In this document: one piece after another, positions 14,807-23,500 of the stretch
How positions within the stretch are numbered: position 1 is the stretch's first letter
How the letters are laid out: every line of letters begins with the position of its first letter
DNA from: a virus
Reading direction: 5' to 3' (one strand)
Length of the DNA stretch: 23,656 nucleotides
IMG/VR virus record: IMGVR_UViG_3300010397_000089
Location: 1-23,656 of that record
Notes under the pieces: generated by a model
Database searches by the model: none
What the model was told of the DNA's origin: nothing
The model's input: only the letters and a program-made list of their open reading frames with translations
Position numbers and translations under genes: made by a program

Positions 14807-15016
14807 GTGGAGCAGGTCGAACTGCGGTGCGACAACGGGATCAAGTTCGCGGAGCTGTACCCGGACCTCCGGGAGATCGCAGTGAAGTGCCGGTCCGGGC
14901 GTTGCGGGGCAGCCCGAGGCGTTGTCGTGATCCATACGTTCGACCTCGCCACCGGTAGGATGGTTGGCACGGAGCGCTACCGCGATCCGGTCACAGAGCA
15001 AGAGGAGGGAAAGTGA
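14807..15016 (+). CDS. Small Cys-containing protein before the tail tube gene
   Basis: A 69-residue protein from the GTG at 14807, three bases after the previous stop. Cys8 and a C28-x4-C33 pair suggest a small metal-binding knuckle, though a fourth ligand is not obvious. The remainder reads VVVIHTFDLATGRMVGTERY, an elongated beta hairpin. The stop overlaps the tail tube GTG (GTGA), and the tube gene's GAGGAGGGAAA site lies inside the last codons, so it may help couple tube translation. No function is assigned. Confidence 0.65.
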   Translation: MEQVELRCDNGIKFAELYPDLREIAVKCRSGRCGAARGVVVIHTFDLATGRMVGTERYRDPVTEQEEGK

Positions 15017-15567
15017 CACTTCAGTCGCAGTCCCTGCCGTTCGGTATGCGTCAGGTGCGGCTCACGCCGTACACGGACGTCTCGGCCACGGTGCTGGCGG
15101 GCTTCTCGGTCGCCCTGCCCATGGCTCAGATCTTCAGCTTCACGGAGACAGAAGACTTCGAGGAGCTGCGGGGAGACGACCGGCTGCAGACGTCGCACGG
15201 CAAGGGTCCGCAGATCGACTGGGAGCTGACGGCGGGCGGCATCGTCCTGGAGGCTTACCAGGTGCTCGCGGGCGGCTCCGCCCCGATCACGACCGGCACG
15301 ACCCCCAACCAGGTCAAGACGTACCGCAAGCTGGTTACCGACCAGCGCGTGCCGTTCAAGGCCGAGGGGCGCGCCATCTCTGACAACGGCGGCGACATGC
15401 ACGCCATCGTGTATCGCTGCAAGACGACCGGCGATATCGCTGGCTCGTTCGAGGATGGAAAGTTCTTCCTCACCAAGGCCAAGGGCACCGGGTACGCCTC
15501 GCTCATCTCGCCGATCGACGCCGTGTACGACTTCGTGCAGAACGAGACTCCGGTGGTGATCCCGTAA
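15013..15567 (+). CDS. Major tail (tube) protein
   Basis: A 184-residue protein with an excellent ribosome binding site and very high third-position GC. It has FGMRQVRLTPYTDVSATVLA at the start, then SFTETEDFEELRGDD, DWELTAGGIVLEAYQVLAGG, FKAEGRAISDNGGDMHAIVY and a C-terminal segment with YDFVQNETPVVIP. This fits the tail-tube beta-barrel of long-tailed phages, which polymerises into hexameric rings around the tape measure. Position after the terminator and before the chaperones agrees. There is no C-terminal Ig-like domain fused to it. Confidence 0.88.
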   Translation: MTLQSQSLPFGMRQVRLTPYTDVSATVLAGFSVALPMAQIFSFTETEDFEELRGDDRLQTSHGKGPQIDWELTAGGIVLEAYQVLAGGSAPITTGTTPNQVKTYRKLVTDQRVPFKAEGRAISDNGGDMHAIVYRCKTTGDIAGSFEDGKFFLTKAKGTGYASLISPIDAVYDFVQNETPVVIP

Positions 15568-15944
15568 TGGCCGTGCTGACTGCTCGCCGACAGGGCCTCA
15601 CCTTCGCGACGCCGAACTACCAGGCCGTCTCGGCGGCCGACAAGTTCGCCGCCGTGCCCGGGGCGAAGTACCTGCTGCACTACAAGAACGGCGCCACGGC
15701 GCAGGCCTCCGGCTCGACCCCCAACAAGGTCACCGATCAGACCTCCGTCATCCCGGCGGGCTCGGCGGCCGTCGCCGGATTCGCCGATCTCCTCACCTCG
15801 GGCGCGGCCGGTATGACCGCGACGACCGAGGCGACCATCGAGATCGACAACTCCACGCGGTTCCTCGATGCGCAGGGCTTCATCAACCTGACGCACGGCG
15901 GGACCGTCACCACCGTCACGGTCGACATCGTCGGCCCGCTGTAA
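15567..15944 (+). CDS. Accessory virion protein after tail tube
   Basis: A 125-residue protein coupled to the tube gene by TAATG. The sequence is beta-rich and low in charge: YQAVSAADKFAAVPGAKYLL, then HYKNGAT, NKVTDQTSVIPAGSAAVAGF and a C-terminal THGGTVTTVTVDIVGPL. The KNGA...VPAG...GF phrase pattern resembles small Ig/jelly-roll decoration proteins found in many actinophage virions. It may decorate the tail tube or capsid surface. High third-position GC suggests it is well expressed. Confidence 0.75.
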   Translation: MAVLTARRQGLTFATPNYQAVSAADKFAAVPGAKYLLHYKNGATAQASGSTPNKVTDQTSVIPAGSAAVAGFADLLTSGAAGMTATTEATIEIDNSTRFLDAQGFINLTHGGTVTTVTVDIVGPL

Positions 15945-15969
15945 ACCAACTCCCGGAGGGACCACAAGG

Positions 15970-16554
15970 ATGGCAGGCTCCGCAAAGAAGTACAAGGCCA
16001 CCGCCTGGAAGCAGGGCGGCGAGCGGCTGACCGACCTCGAAATGCCGAGCGGTCAGATGGCGCAGGTGAAGCTCCCCGGCGTCACCGGCCTCGTGAAGGC
16101 CGGAATCCTCGACAGCCTGGACTCGCTGACCGGGCTCGTGAAGTCCGAGCACATCGATCGCGTCCAGAAGGGCGCCCCGACCACCCGTGAGATCACGCCC
16201 GAGGATCTCCAGGAGCTGGCTGGCAACACCGATCAGCTCGTCAAGGTCCTGGACCTCATGGACAGGGTGGTTGAGTACGCCGTCGTCCAGCCGCCGGTGC
16301 TCCGCCCGGTCCAGCGCGACGAGGTCGGAAAGCCCATCCTCATGTGGCGGGGCAAGCTCAACGACGACTCCTCGCAGCTGATGGAGGAGATCGACCTCCC
16401 GGACGAGGAGCGCGACCCGGAGCAGGTCTACACCGACATGATCGACGCGATGGACAAGGTGTTCATCTTCCAGTTCGTCGTGGGTGGAGTCCGCGACTTG
16501 GAGACGTTTCGTGAGGAATTCGGGGAGACTCTGGGAAGTATGGAGGCTCTCTAA
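15970..16554 (+). CDS. Tail assembly chaperone (short, unshifted form)
   Basis: A 194-residue protein with a GGAGGG ribosome binding site. It is the first of the two overlapping chaperone frames that precede the tape measure gene in nearly all long-tailed phages (G and GT in lambda). It is charged and helical, with LEMPSGQMAQVKLPGVTGLV at the start and IDLPDEERDPEQVYTDMIDA near the end. Normal termination is TAA at 16552. Ribosomes that shift by +1 near 16522-16525 would instead make a 268-residue product (185 residues from this frame plus 83 from the next). Such chaperones bind the tape measure and recruit tube subunits. Confidence 0.88.
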   Translation: MAGSAKKYKATAWKQGGERLTDLEMPSGQMAQVKLPGVTGLVKAGILDSLDSLTGLVKSEHIDRVQKGAPTTREITPEDLQELAGNTDQLVKVLDLMDRVVEYAVVQPPVLRPVQRDEVGKPILMWRGKLNDDSSQLMEEIDLPDEERDPEQVYTDMIDAMDKVFIFQFVVGGVRDLETFREEFGETLGSMEAL

Positions 16555-16777
16555 GCAATACCATTGCCGCCCAAGCGAATTGGTCGACGCCAGAGACGAG
16601 TTCGCCGCCTACGTCTTCGATCGGGCGGTGTTCGCCTTCGGGATGGCGGTCCAGGAGTCGATCGACGAGGCAGTGGACGGCAAGCAAGGAGCGGTGGCTC
16701 AGGCAGCGGCGCAGAATGCGATCGCTCTCTGGACGGGAGCCCCAATGAAGTTCGCGAATCCGACAGCGACTCGTTGA
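16484..16777 (+). CDS. Tail assembly chaperone extension (frameshifted part)
   Basis: An open frame in the +1 register relative to the first chaperone. Its own possible GTG at 16484 has no ribosome binding site, so it is most likely translated only as a C-terminal extension from about 16526. Protein-like sequence starts with RLWEVWRLSKQYHCRPSELV, followed by a helical region with FDRAVFAFGMAVQESIDEAV and AVAQAAAQNAIALW. The W-x-x-x-x-x-x-x-CRPSEL phrase resembles the T region of other phage chaperones. It ends 11 bp before the tape measure start. Whether the long product is made is inferred. Confidence 0.75.
   Translation: MESATWRRFVRNSGRLWEVWRLSKQYHCRPSELVDARDEFAAYVFDRAVFAFGMAVQESIDEAVDGKQGAVAQAAAQNAIALWTGAPMKFANPTATR
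16519..16528 (+). promoter_or_regulatory. Probable +1 programmed frameshift site
   Basis: The zero frame reads TTC GGG GAG; a P-site tRNA on GGG (16522-16524) can re-pair with the overlapping GGG (16523-16525), moving +1 onto AGA, a rare codon in this genome. The two frames overlap only here and downstream to the TAA at 16552. An alternative is a +1 slip at CTC TAA G (16549-16555), driven by the slow stop codon. A -1 shift would enter the wrong frame. Confidence 0.55.
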
Positions 16778-16788
16778 GGAGGTGAGAG

Positions 16789-19626
16789 GTGGCAGGGCAG
16801 TATAACCTCGGGACGGCCGAGGGAACCATCAAGATCAACTACGATGGCAAGGGCTCGAAGCAAGCGCAGCAGGACTTCCAGAACGTCGAGAAGTCCGCCA
16901 AGAAGACATCAGGCTCGTTGACCGAGGCCGGGAACAAGGCTGCTGTTGCTGGCGGCCTCCTCGCCGCAGGGCTCGGCTACGCAACCACAAAGGCCATCGA
17001 CTTCGAGAAGCAGATCAGCGCGATTGGCGCCGTCTCCGGCGCCACGAAGGCGGATCTGGAGGACCTGCGCAAGAAGGCGCTGCAGATTGGCGCCGACACG
17101 TCCTTCAGCGCCTCGCAGGCGGCGCTCGCTATGGAGGAGCTGGCAAAGGCAGGCGTCAACACCAAGGACATCCTGAATGGCGCGGCCGACGCTACTGTCG
17201 CCCTCGCCGCTGCGGGCGGAGTCGAGCTGCCTGAGGCGGCTGGCATCGCCGCCAACGCCATGAACCTCTTTGGGTTGACTGCCAAGGAACTCCCGAAGGT
17301 CGTGGACCAGATTGCGGGGGCGGCCAACAACTCTGCGATTGACGTCCACGACTTCGGGTACTCCCTGGCTCAGGTTGGCGCCGTCGCCAAGCTGTCCGGG
17401 CTCTCGTTCCAGGACACGGCCGTGGCGATCACCGCCATGGGTAACGCTGGCATCAAGGGCTCCGACGCAGGCACCTCGCTGAAGTCCTTCCTGCAGAACC
17501 TCATCCCGACGACGAAGCAGCAAATCGCGCTCTCGAAGGAGCTTGGCCTCATCACTAAGGATGGGTCCAACGCCTTCTTCGATCAGTCAGGCAAGGTGAA
17601 GAGCCTCGCGGATATCGCGCAGGTGCTGCAGAACTCCATGAAGGGGCTGTCGAAGGAGCAGCAGCTCAGCTACCTCAACACCCTGTTTGGGTCGGATGCG
17701 ATCCGTGCGGCGGCCGTCATCGCGGGCGAGGGCGCGCAGGGCTTCAACGACCTCGCTACGGCGCTGAACAAGACCTCGGCGGCCGACGTCGCGGCGGCCC
17801 GACTCGACAACACAGCAGGCAAGATCGAGCAGATGAAGGGCCAGCTGGAGACCGCCTCGATCCAGATTGGGACGGCGCTCCTTCCGGCGCTCCTCCAGAC
17901 TGTTGATGTGGTATCCAAGCTCGCGACATGGTTCTCCAACCTGTCGCCTGCGACGCAGAAGACCATCATCACCGTCGTCCAGGCGGTGGCAGCCTTCCTG
18001 CTGATCTTCGCCGCCGTCACGAAGGTCATCGCCATCGTTAGGGCCGTCCAGGCGGCCTGGATCGCGCTCAACGCGTCATTCCTGTTCTCGCCAATTGGCC
18101 TGATCATCATCGCCATCGTCGCGCTCGTCGCGGCCTTCGTCATCCTCTGGGTCAAGTTCGCCTGGTTCCGCAACTTCTGGATCGGGACCTGGAACGTCAT
18201 CTGGGGCGCTCTGAAGGCCATCGGGAGCTGGTTCGCTGGACCGTTCGCGGACTTCTTCGTCAAGACCTGGAACGTCATCTGGGGCTTCTTCAAGGCGATC
18301 GGCGCCTGGTTCGCCGGGCCGTTTGCCAACTTCTTCGTCAGCCTCTGGAACGTCATCTGGCCCGTCCTCTCTGCGATCGGGAAGGGGGCGAAGGCCGTCT
18401 GGGACGGCATCGTTGCAGGGGTGACGTTCGTCTGGAACATCATCAAGGCCATCTTCAACTTCTTCGCCCCGTTGATTAAGGCCACCTTCGGCCTCGCGGT
18501 CGACATCGTCAAGACGGCGTGGTCCATCATCTCGGCGCTCTTCCAGGTGGCGGCCACCGTATGGGGCGCCATCTTCAAGGCCATCGCGACCGTCATCCTG
18601 GCCATCTGGAACTTCCTGTGGAACACCACCGTTGCAGTGGTGAAGTTCGTCTGGGGCCTGATCGAGCCGATCATCACATGGGCTTGGGACCGGATCGTCA
18701 AGGCGATCCAGTTCGGGGCGCAGGTCCTCACAGCCATCTGGAACTTCCTGTGGGGCGGGATCAAGGCTGCCGCCCAGGCCGTCTGGGACTGGATCGCGCC
18801 CTACATTCAGGCGTCGATCAACCTCACACGCGCCATCATCGAGACGGTTCTCAACTGGATCAGCACGGCCTGGGATGCGACGTGGGGCGTCATCAAGGGC
18901 GTTGCTTCGGCCGTCTGGGACTTCATCGTTGGCGTCATCCGCAAGGCCGTCGAGATCATCACCGGCCAGATCAACGCGATCCGCGCGCTGCTGGCGAAGG
19001 TCCGGGAGTTCTTCGATGGTCTGAAGAACGCTGCCTCCCAGGGCGTCGGCCCGCTGATCGCGTACGTCCGGCAGATCCCCGGGATGGTCTGGGATGCGAT
19101 CTCCGGGCTCGCCGGTCGTATGTGGGACGCCGGGAAGAATGCCATCCAGTCGCTCATCGACGGCATCAAGTCCATGGCCGGTAAGGTGTACGACATCGTG
19201 GAGGGCATCGTCGGCAAGGTCCGCAACCTGCTGCCCTTCTCGCCCGCCAAGGAGGGTCCGCTCTCCGGCCGAGGCTACACGCTGTACTCCGGCCAGGCGC
19301 TCGCCGAGGGTCTGGCTGAGGGCATCAGGCAGCGGGCCGGTAAGGCCGTCCAGGCGGCTCTGCAGATGGCCATGGCGGTTCAGGCTACCGCGAACCTCTC
19401 GCAGCCCCTTACAGCGGCTCTCGCGGGCGCTAACGGGTCCCCTACGTTCGTCAGCCCGGCGCCGAACGTCAGGGTTGCTCCGCAGATCAAGGTCTACGCG
19501 GTGATTGGCGACGAGGTGAAGGAGGTTGCCCGCACGACGATCGCCGAGGAGCCGGGGCTGGTCTCCGACTCCGCCAACAAGGGCAACCAGAGCCGCACAT
19601 TCCTCGCTCCCGGGAGGGCGCTGTGA
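16789..19626 (+). CDS. Tail tape measure protein
   Basis: A 945-residue protein, starting at a GTG after GAGGAGGTGAGA. It sets tail length and is ejected with the DNA. At about 0.15 nm per residue it predicts a tail of roughly 140 nm. The N-terminal 350 residues have the phage minor tail/TP901-type layout (FEKQISAIGAVSGATKADLE, then an ITAMGNAGIKGSDAGTSLKS segment). Two long hydrophobic stretches lie at about 391-416 and 434-457 and may insert into the host membrane. Residues 460-750 contain regularly spaced Trp/Phe residues, including exact 26-residue repeats with Trp at 468, 494 and 520. The C-terminus has NLLPFSPAKEGPLSGRGYT, a common tape measure ending. No lysozyme or peptidase domain is visible. 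Confidence 0.95.
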   Translation: MAGQYNLGTAEGTIKINYDGKGSKQAQQDFQNVEKSAKKTSGSLTEAGNKAAVAGGLLAAGLGYATTKAIDFEKQISAIGAVSGATKADLEDLRKKALQIGADTSFSASQAALAMEELAKAGVNTKDILNGAADATVALAAAGGVELPEAAGIAANAMNLFGLTAKELPKVVDQIAGAANNSAIDVHDFGYSLAQVGAVAKLSGLSFQDTAVAITAMGNAGIKGSDAGTSLKSFLQNLIPTTKQQIALSKELGLITKDGSNAFFDQSGKVKSLADIAQVLQNSMKGLSKEQQLSYLNTLFGSDAIRAAAVIAGEGAQGFNDLATALNKTSAADVAAARLDNTAGKIEQMKGQLETASIQIGTALLPALLQTVDVVSKLATWFSNLSPATQKTIITVVQAVAAFLLIFAAVTKVIAIVRAVQAAWIALNASFLFSPIGLIIIAIVALVAAFVILWVKFAWFRNFWIGTWNVIWGALKAIGSWFAGPFADFFVKTWNVIWGFFKAIGAWFAGPFANFFVSLWNVIWPVLSAIGKGAKAVWDGIVAGVTFVWNIIKAIFNFFAPLIKATFGLAVDIVKTAWSIISALFQVAATVWGAIFKAIATVILAIWNFLWNTTVAVVKFVWGLIEPIITWAWDRIVKAIQFGAQVLTAIWNFLWGGIKAAAQAVWDWIAPYIQASINLTRAIIETVLNWISTAWDATWGVIKGVASAVWDFIVGVIRKAVEIITGQINAIRALLAKVREFFDGLKNAASQGVGPLIAYVRQIPGMVWDAISGLAGRMWDAGKNAIQSLIDGIKSMAGKVYDIVEGIVGKVRNLLPFSPAKEGPLSGRGYTLYSGQALAEGLAEGIRQRAGKAVQAALQMAMAVQATANLSQPLTAALAGANGSPTFVSPAPNVRVAPQIKVYAVIGDEVKEVARTTIAEEPGLVSDSANKGNQSRTFLAPGRAL
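18187..18360 (+). repeat. 78-bp tandem repeat inside the tape measure gene
   Basis: ACCTGGAACGTCATCTGGGG occurs at 18187 and 18265, and a TGGAACGTCATCTGG core again at 18346, an exact period of 78 bp (26 residues: TWNVIWG, then KAIGxWFAGPFAxFF). High DNA identity suggests recent unit duplication, a simple way to lengthen a tail. Confidence 0.8.
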
Positions 19627-20531
19627 ACGATACCTCGATCTGGTTCGGGCGGCCGGGCTCGCTCCGGAGGCTGTGGGCGCCGGTGGGCGGGATCGAGGCC
19701 ACTCGTGCCCGCGACACCTCGGTGTTCTCCAACAAGTCCGGCGGCACGCGGACGACGAAGGCGCTGGAGGCGGCGCGGCAGTATGTGCTGAACTACAACG
19801 TCTTGGGTCGGGCCAGCTTTGAGTACCTGAACCAGTTCGCACAGGGGCACATGGGGGCAGGGCCTTGGGTCTTCATCGATCCGGGGCGCCGGAATCTGTT
19901 GACGGTCAACCAGAGCAGCGCCACGAGCCAGGCTGGCGATACGCGCGGCTTCCGGATCGCCTCGGGCGTTGGCTCGGCGATCTCCTCGGCTGCCTCGCCG
20001 TGGGGCGGCCTGCCGCGAATGCTCAACTGGGCCTTCTCCTCGTCCGCCCCCGCCTCGCCATCGCTGGAGCTGTCGAAGCCTTCGGCCGTCTCAGGATGGT
20101 ACGGATACCCGGTCATCAACCGGCCCTACACGTTCTGGTGCGACGTCGTCTCCTCGGGCGGAGCTATCGACGTCAACCTCCAGATCGACTGGTATGGATT
20201 GACAGGCTCGGTTGTCTCCTCGTCCATTACGGCCTCCGCCGTCAGCACGAGCACCACGGTCCCGAAGCGCGTAGCGCTCGCAAACGTGACCCCGCCCGCT
20301 ACGGCTGCCTGGGCGATGGCATATGTGACGCCGGTCTCGGGGACGATCGCCGCCGGGGAGACGCTCAGCTTCCTGGACTTCCAGCTTCAGGAGGGCACAT
20401 CGCCGGACCCACAGTGGACCGGCGGCACCGGCGTCTACCCGGTCACATTCGTTGGTATGCCTGAGAGGTATGGCTATGACGAGCCGGGGATGCTCGTCGG
20501 GCCGAACGCTGTTCTGCAGGAGGTCCGCTGA
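19623..20531 (+). CDS. Distal tail-type protein with carbohydrate-binding-like domain
   Basis: A 302-residue protein whose GTG overlaps the tape measure stop (GTGA). Residues 1-90 resemble actinophage distal tail proteins: WFGRPGSLRRLWAPVGGIEA, then YNVLGRASFEYLNQFAQGHM and WVFIDPGRRNLL. Residues 100-270 look like a beta-sandwich carbohydrate-binding module of the CBM4/9 type, with GYPVINRPYTFWCDVVSSGG, IDWYGLTG and ETLSFLDFQLQEG. The C-terminus (WTGGTGVYPVTFVGMPERY) returns to the tail part, so the binding module is probably inserted in a distal tail scaffold. It would form the ring joining tube to tip and add glycan binding. The stop overlaps the next ATG. Confidence 0.82.
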   Translation: MNDTSIWFGRPGSLRRLWAPVGGIEATRARDTSVFSNKSGGTRTTKALEAARQYVLNYNVLGRASFEYLNQFAQGHMGAGPWVFIDPGRRNLLTVNQSSATSQAGDTRGFRIASGVGSAISSAASPWGGLPRMLNWAFSSSAPASPSLELSKPSAVSGWYGYPVINRPYTFWCDVVSSGGAIDVNLQIDWYGLTGSVVSSSITASAVSTSTTVPKRVALANVTPPATAAWAMAYVTPVSGTIAAGETLSFLDFQLQEGTSPDPQWTGGTGVYPVTFVGMPERYGYDEPGMLVGPNAVLQEVR

Positions 20532-23500
20532 TGGCGACGTGGGATGATCTCAGTGCGGGGACGTGGGATCAGCTCTATAGCTGGGACGACCCAGACCGCG
20601 ACATCGCCCTGGATGCCGCGTATGGCGTCGGCGCGATCATCGTGGATGCGCCTAGGCTCACGGTCGACTGGGTGGGTGATGCGCCTACCGACCAGATCTC
20701 GCCAACGATGGTTCGGGATGAGTTCGTCACAACCATTGCGGCGATTGACACCTACAACCGGTCGGTGTCTAATGGCCTTGGCTCTACTGACAACGGCGTT
20801 CAGTACACCACCGCTGGCGGCTCCGCCTCGGACTACTCCGTGTCGGTTGATCCGACGCTCGGCGGCCGGGCGCTGATCTCCAACGCAAGCTTGAGCACGC
20901 AACGCCGTACGCAGCTCCCGGCGACGAACGCTCTTCACTTCGACGTGACCGTCAAGTTCACCATCGCGGCTCCGCCCACGGGAGCGGGCGGGAATGTGGT
21001 TCAGGGCATTCGCGGGCGCTTCCAGGATACGTCGAACTTCGTCGAGTGCACGCTGTGGCGCAACGTGAACTCCAACAACTGCACGGTCCAGGTCTTCCAA
21101 CTGCTTTCGGCTGCCAACACGGGATCTAGCTTCGTCTCGGTGCCAAATGCGACGCCGGGGTCAACCGTCTGGGTCCGGTTCGTCGCGGTGGGGGCGGAGC
21201 TGTACGGCTACGGCTGGGTTGATGGGGCGGACACGCCCTCTTCTCCGCTGGTTACGCTGACGGGCTGCACGCAACTTACGGCGGGCTCCTTCGAGGTATA
21301 CCACTCGCTGAACTCCAGCATTACCAACACCTTGCCGCTCGTCACCGCGCAGTACTCGCTGACAATTGTCGATCGAGACCTCGACAAGACCTCGATCGAG
21401 GCGCACCCGTGGGCGGGCTCGTTCGGGACGACGATGATCCGGTGGAGCGTTCACCCGGATGGATATGCCGTGCTCCGCCCGGGGGCTGTCAACACCACGT
21501 ACACGGTGTTCATCAATGACGTCTCAGAGGTGGACTTCGACGTCACCATAAAGGTCCGAGCCCCTGCGGTCTTCACCGGGGCCAAGGGGACGGCGTATAT
21601 CGTCGGCCGCTTCCAGGACAACAGCAACTTCCTCCGCTTTCGGCTCGACTTCAACACCGATCAGATCATGGGCTATGCGATGGAGACGTCATCCACTGCG
21701 GGCGGCTTCGTCGTCAACGGCTCCGGGCTGTTCCCTGACATCCTTCACGACCCGAACCGTTGGGTTCGGTTCCGCGTCCAGGGGATCGGCTCCATCATCC
21801 GCCTCAAGGCGTGGATGGATGACGACCGGGTCAATCGCGACTGGAACGCCTACTTCATCGACAGCACCTTCCCCCAAACGCCTGGCAAGTCGGGCATGTC
21901 CGGGCTCGTCTCTACGGGCAACACCAACGTCATCCCGGAGTTCTATTTCGACCAGTACTGGCAGGGTGCCAACTCCGCCCTCGATATCGGCTCGATCTCC
22001 GTTGGGCTTTCGCTGGATGATGGTCTTCCCTCCGGGGTCACCAACACGCAGAACATCGGCGTCAACGAGGCCGGGACCGACCTCCTCGGGCCGATCGGGA
22101 CGTCTCCGGACATCTACTTCAGCACCTTCCGGGCCGACATGCCGTTGGGGGACCTGGAGCGGGACGTCGCTGGCGTGGCGATTACGGCGCAGGTCCTGTC
22201 GGCGAACGGCGTGCGTTCGGTCCGGACGTTTACCGGCCGGATGACCGACATCCCGCTGGACGACCGGAGCGCCAAGCTCCAGGCGATCTCGGCCGCGCGG
22301 CTGGCGCTCTCGGCTCCGGTTCAGCCGCCCGCTGTGCATGGCTTCTACGAGGGCGGAGAGGCCACGTGGCTCATCGCCTACGTGCTGTTCAAGGCGGGGC
22401 TGTATGTGGCTCCTAGGCCGCTCGACGGGTGCCGCCTGTACCTCCCGCTGAATGGCACGACGCACCCCTACATTCCGGACACCAACTATGGGGCGGCTGC
22501 AGTCTCCGGCGTCTCCTTCAGCGGCCTCAACTCCGGAGCCTTCACGCCGCCGAAGTGGATCGATGGGCCGTTCACCGCCGCGCCAGATCTCGGCGTCGAC
22601 AAGGATCGCACAGACACGCTGCAGAGCGGTCCGGGCTCGCTCGACTACCCGGCCTCGTTCGCCCCAGGCGAGGACTTCCTGTCACAGACCGGCTACAAGG
22701 GCCGCATCGAGTGCTGGGTGAAGGGCGACGCCACGAACGTTGCGGCCTCGTACAGCCCATCCCAGGTGCTGCTTGCGATCCGGCTCCACAACCCCAGCTT
22801 CTCGCGGCAGGCCAAGCTGATCATCGGCGCAGACCGGAAGGTGTACGGCTCGATCGCCGATGGCTTCGGGTCGGTCGTCTACCCGGTGGGCGATCTCCCG
22901 GCCGATGGGCAGTGGCACTTCATCGCCTTCGGCTGGGACCTCGCGCCCTCGGGCGGAACCTGCCGGACGCTCCTTGACAATCGTGGTGTCACATACCTTT
23001 CCGGGGTGACGAACTCCAACCTGCCCGTCCGCGATGACCTCACGGGGGCTGACATGAGCGTCGGTCTACCGGTCTGCGAGATCCGGTTCACATCTGGCGC
23101 GAGCGCGGCGAAGGCTGGTTGGGCCAACGCGATGAACTTCAGCCCGGACGTCATCATGCGCAGGAGCCTCCTGCAGATGGACGCTGTGGCAGAAACTGCG
23201 CCGCGCGAAGCCTTCGAGCTTCTGTCGTCGCTCGCCCAGTCGGAGCTGGCGCACCTCGGCTTCGACGCGCAGGACCGCGTGCTGTACCTCCCGCTGCGGT
23301 ACTGGGGCGAGCCGGATCAGCAGGTCCTGACCGAGGCGCTGAGCACGGATACCAACCTAGGCAGAGCTTTCAAGGTCACGCGGGATGTCCACCGGATCTT
23401 CAATCAGGTGACGCTCGCCTACAAGCAGGCGGTCGTGAACGAGACCTGGGTGACGGGCTTCCAGACGTCGCAGCTGGTGGTCGTCGATCCCGGCGCTGTC

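Noticed and set aside
18076-19842. 588-codon open frame on the minus strand
   Set aside because: It lies opposite the tape measure gene; high GC with biased codons leaves the reverse frame open. No ribosome binding site, and an Asp/Arg-rich sequence without domains.
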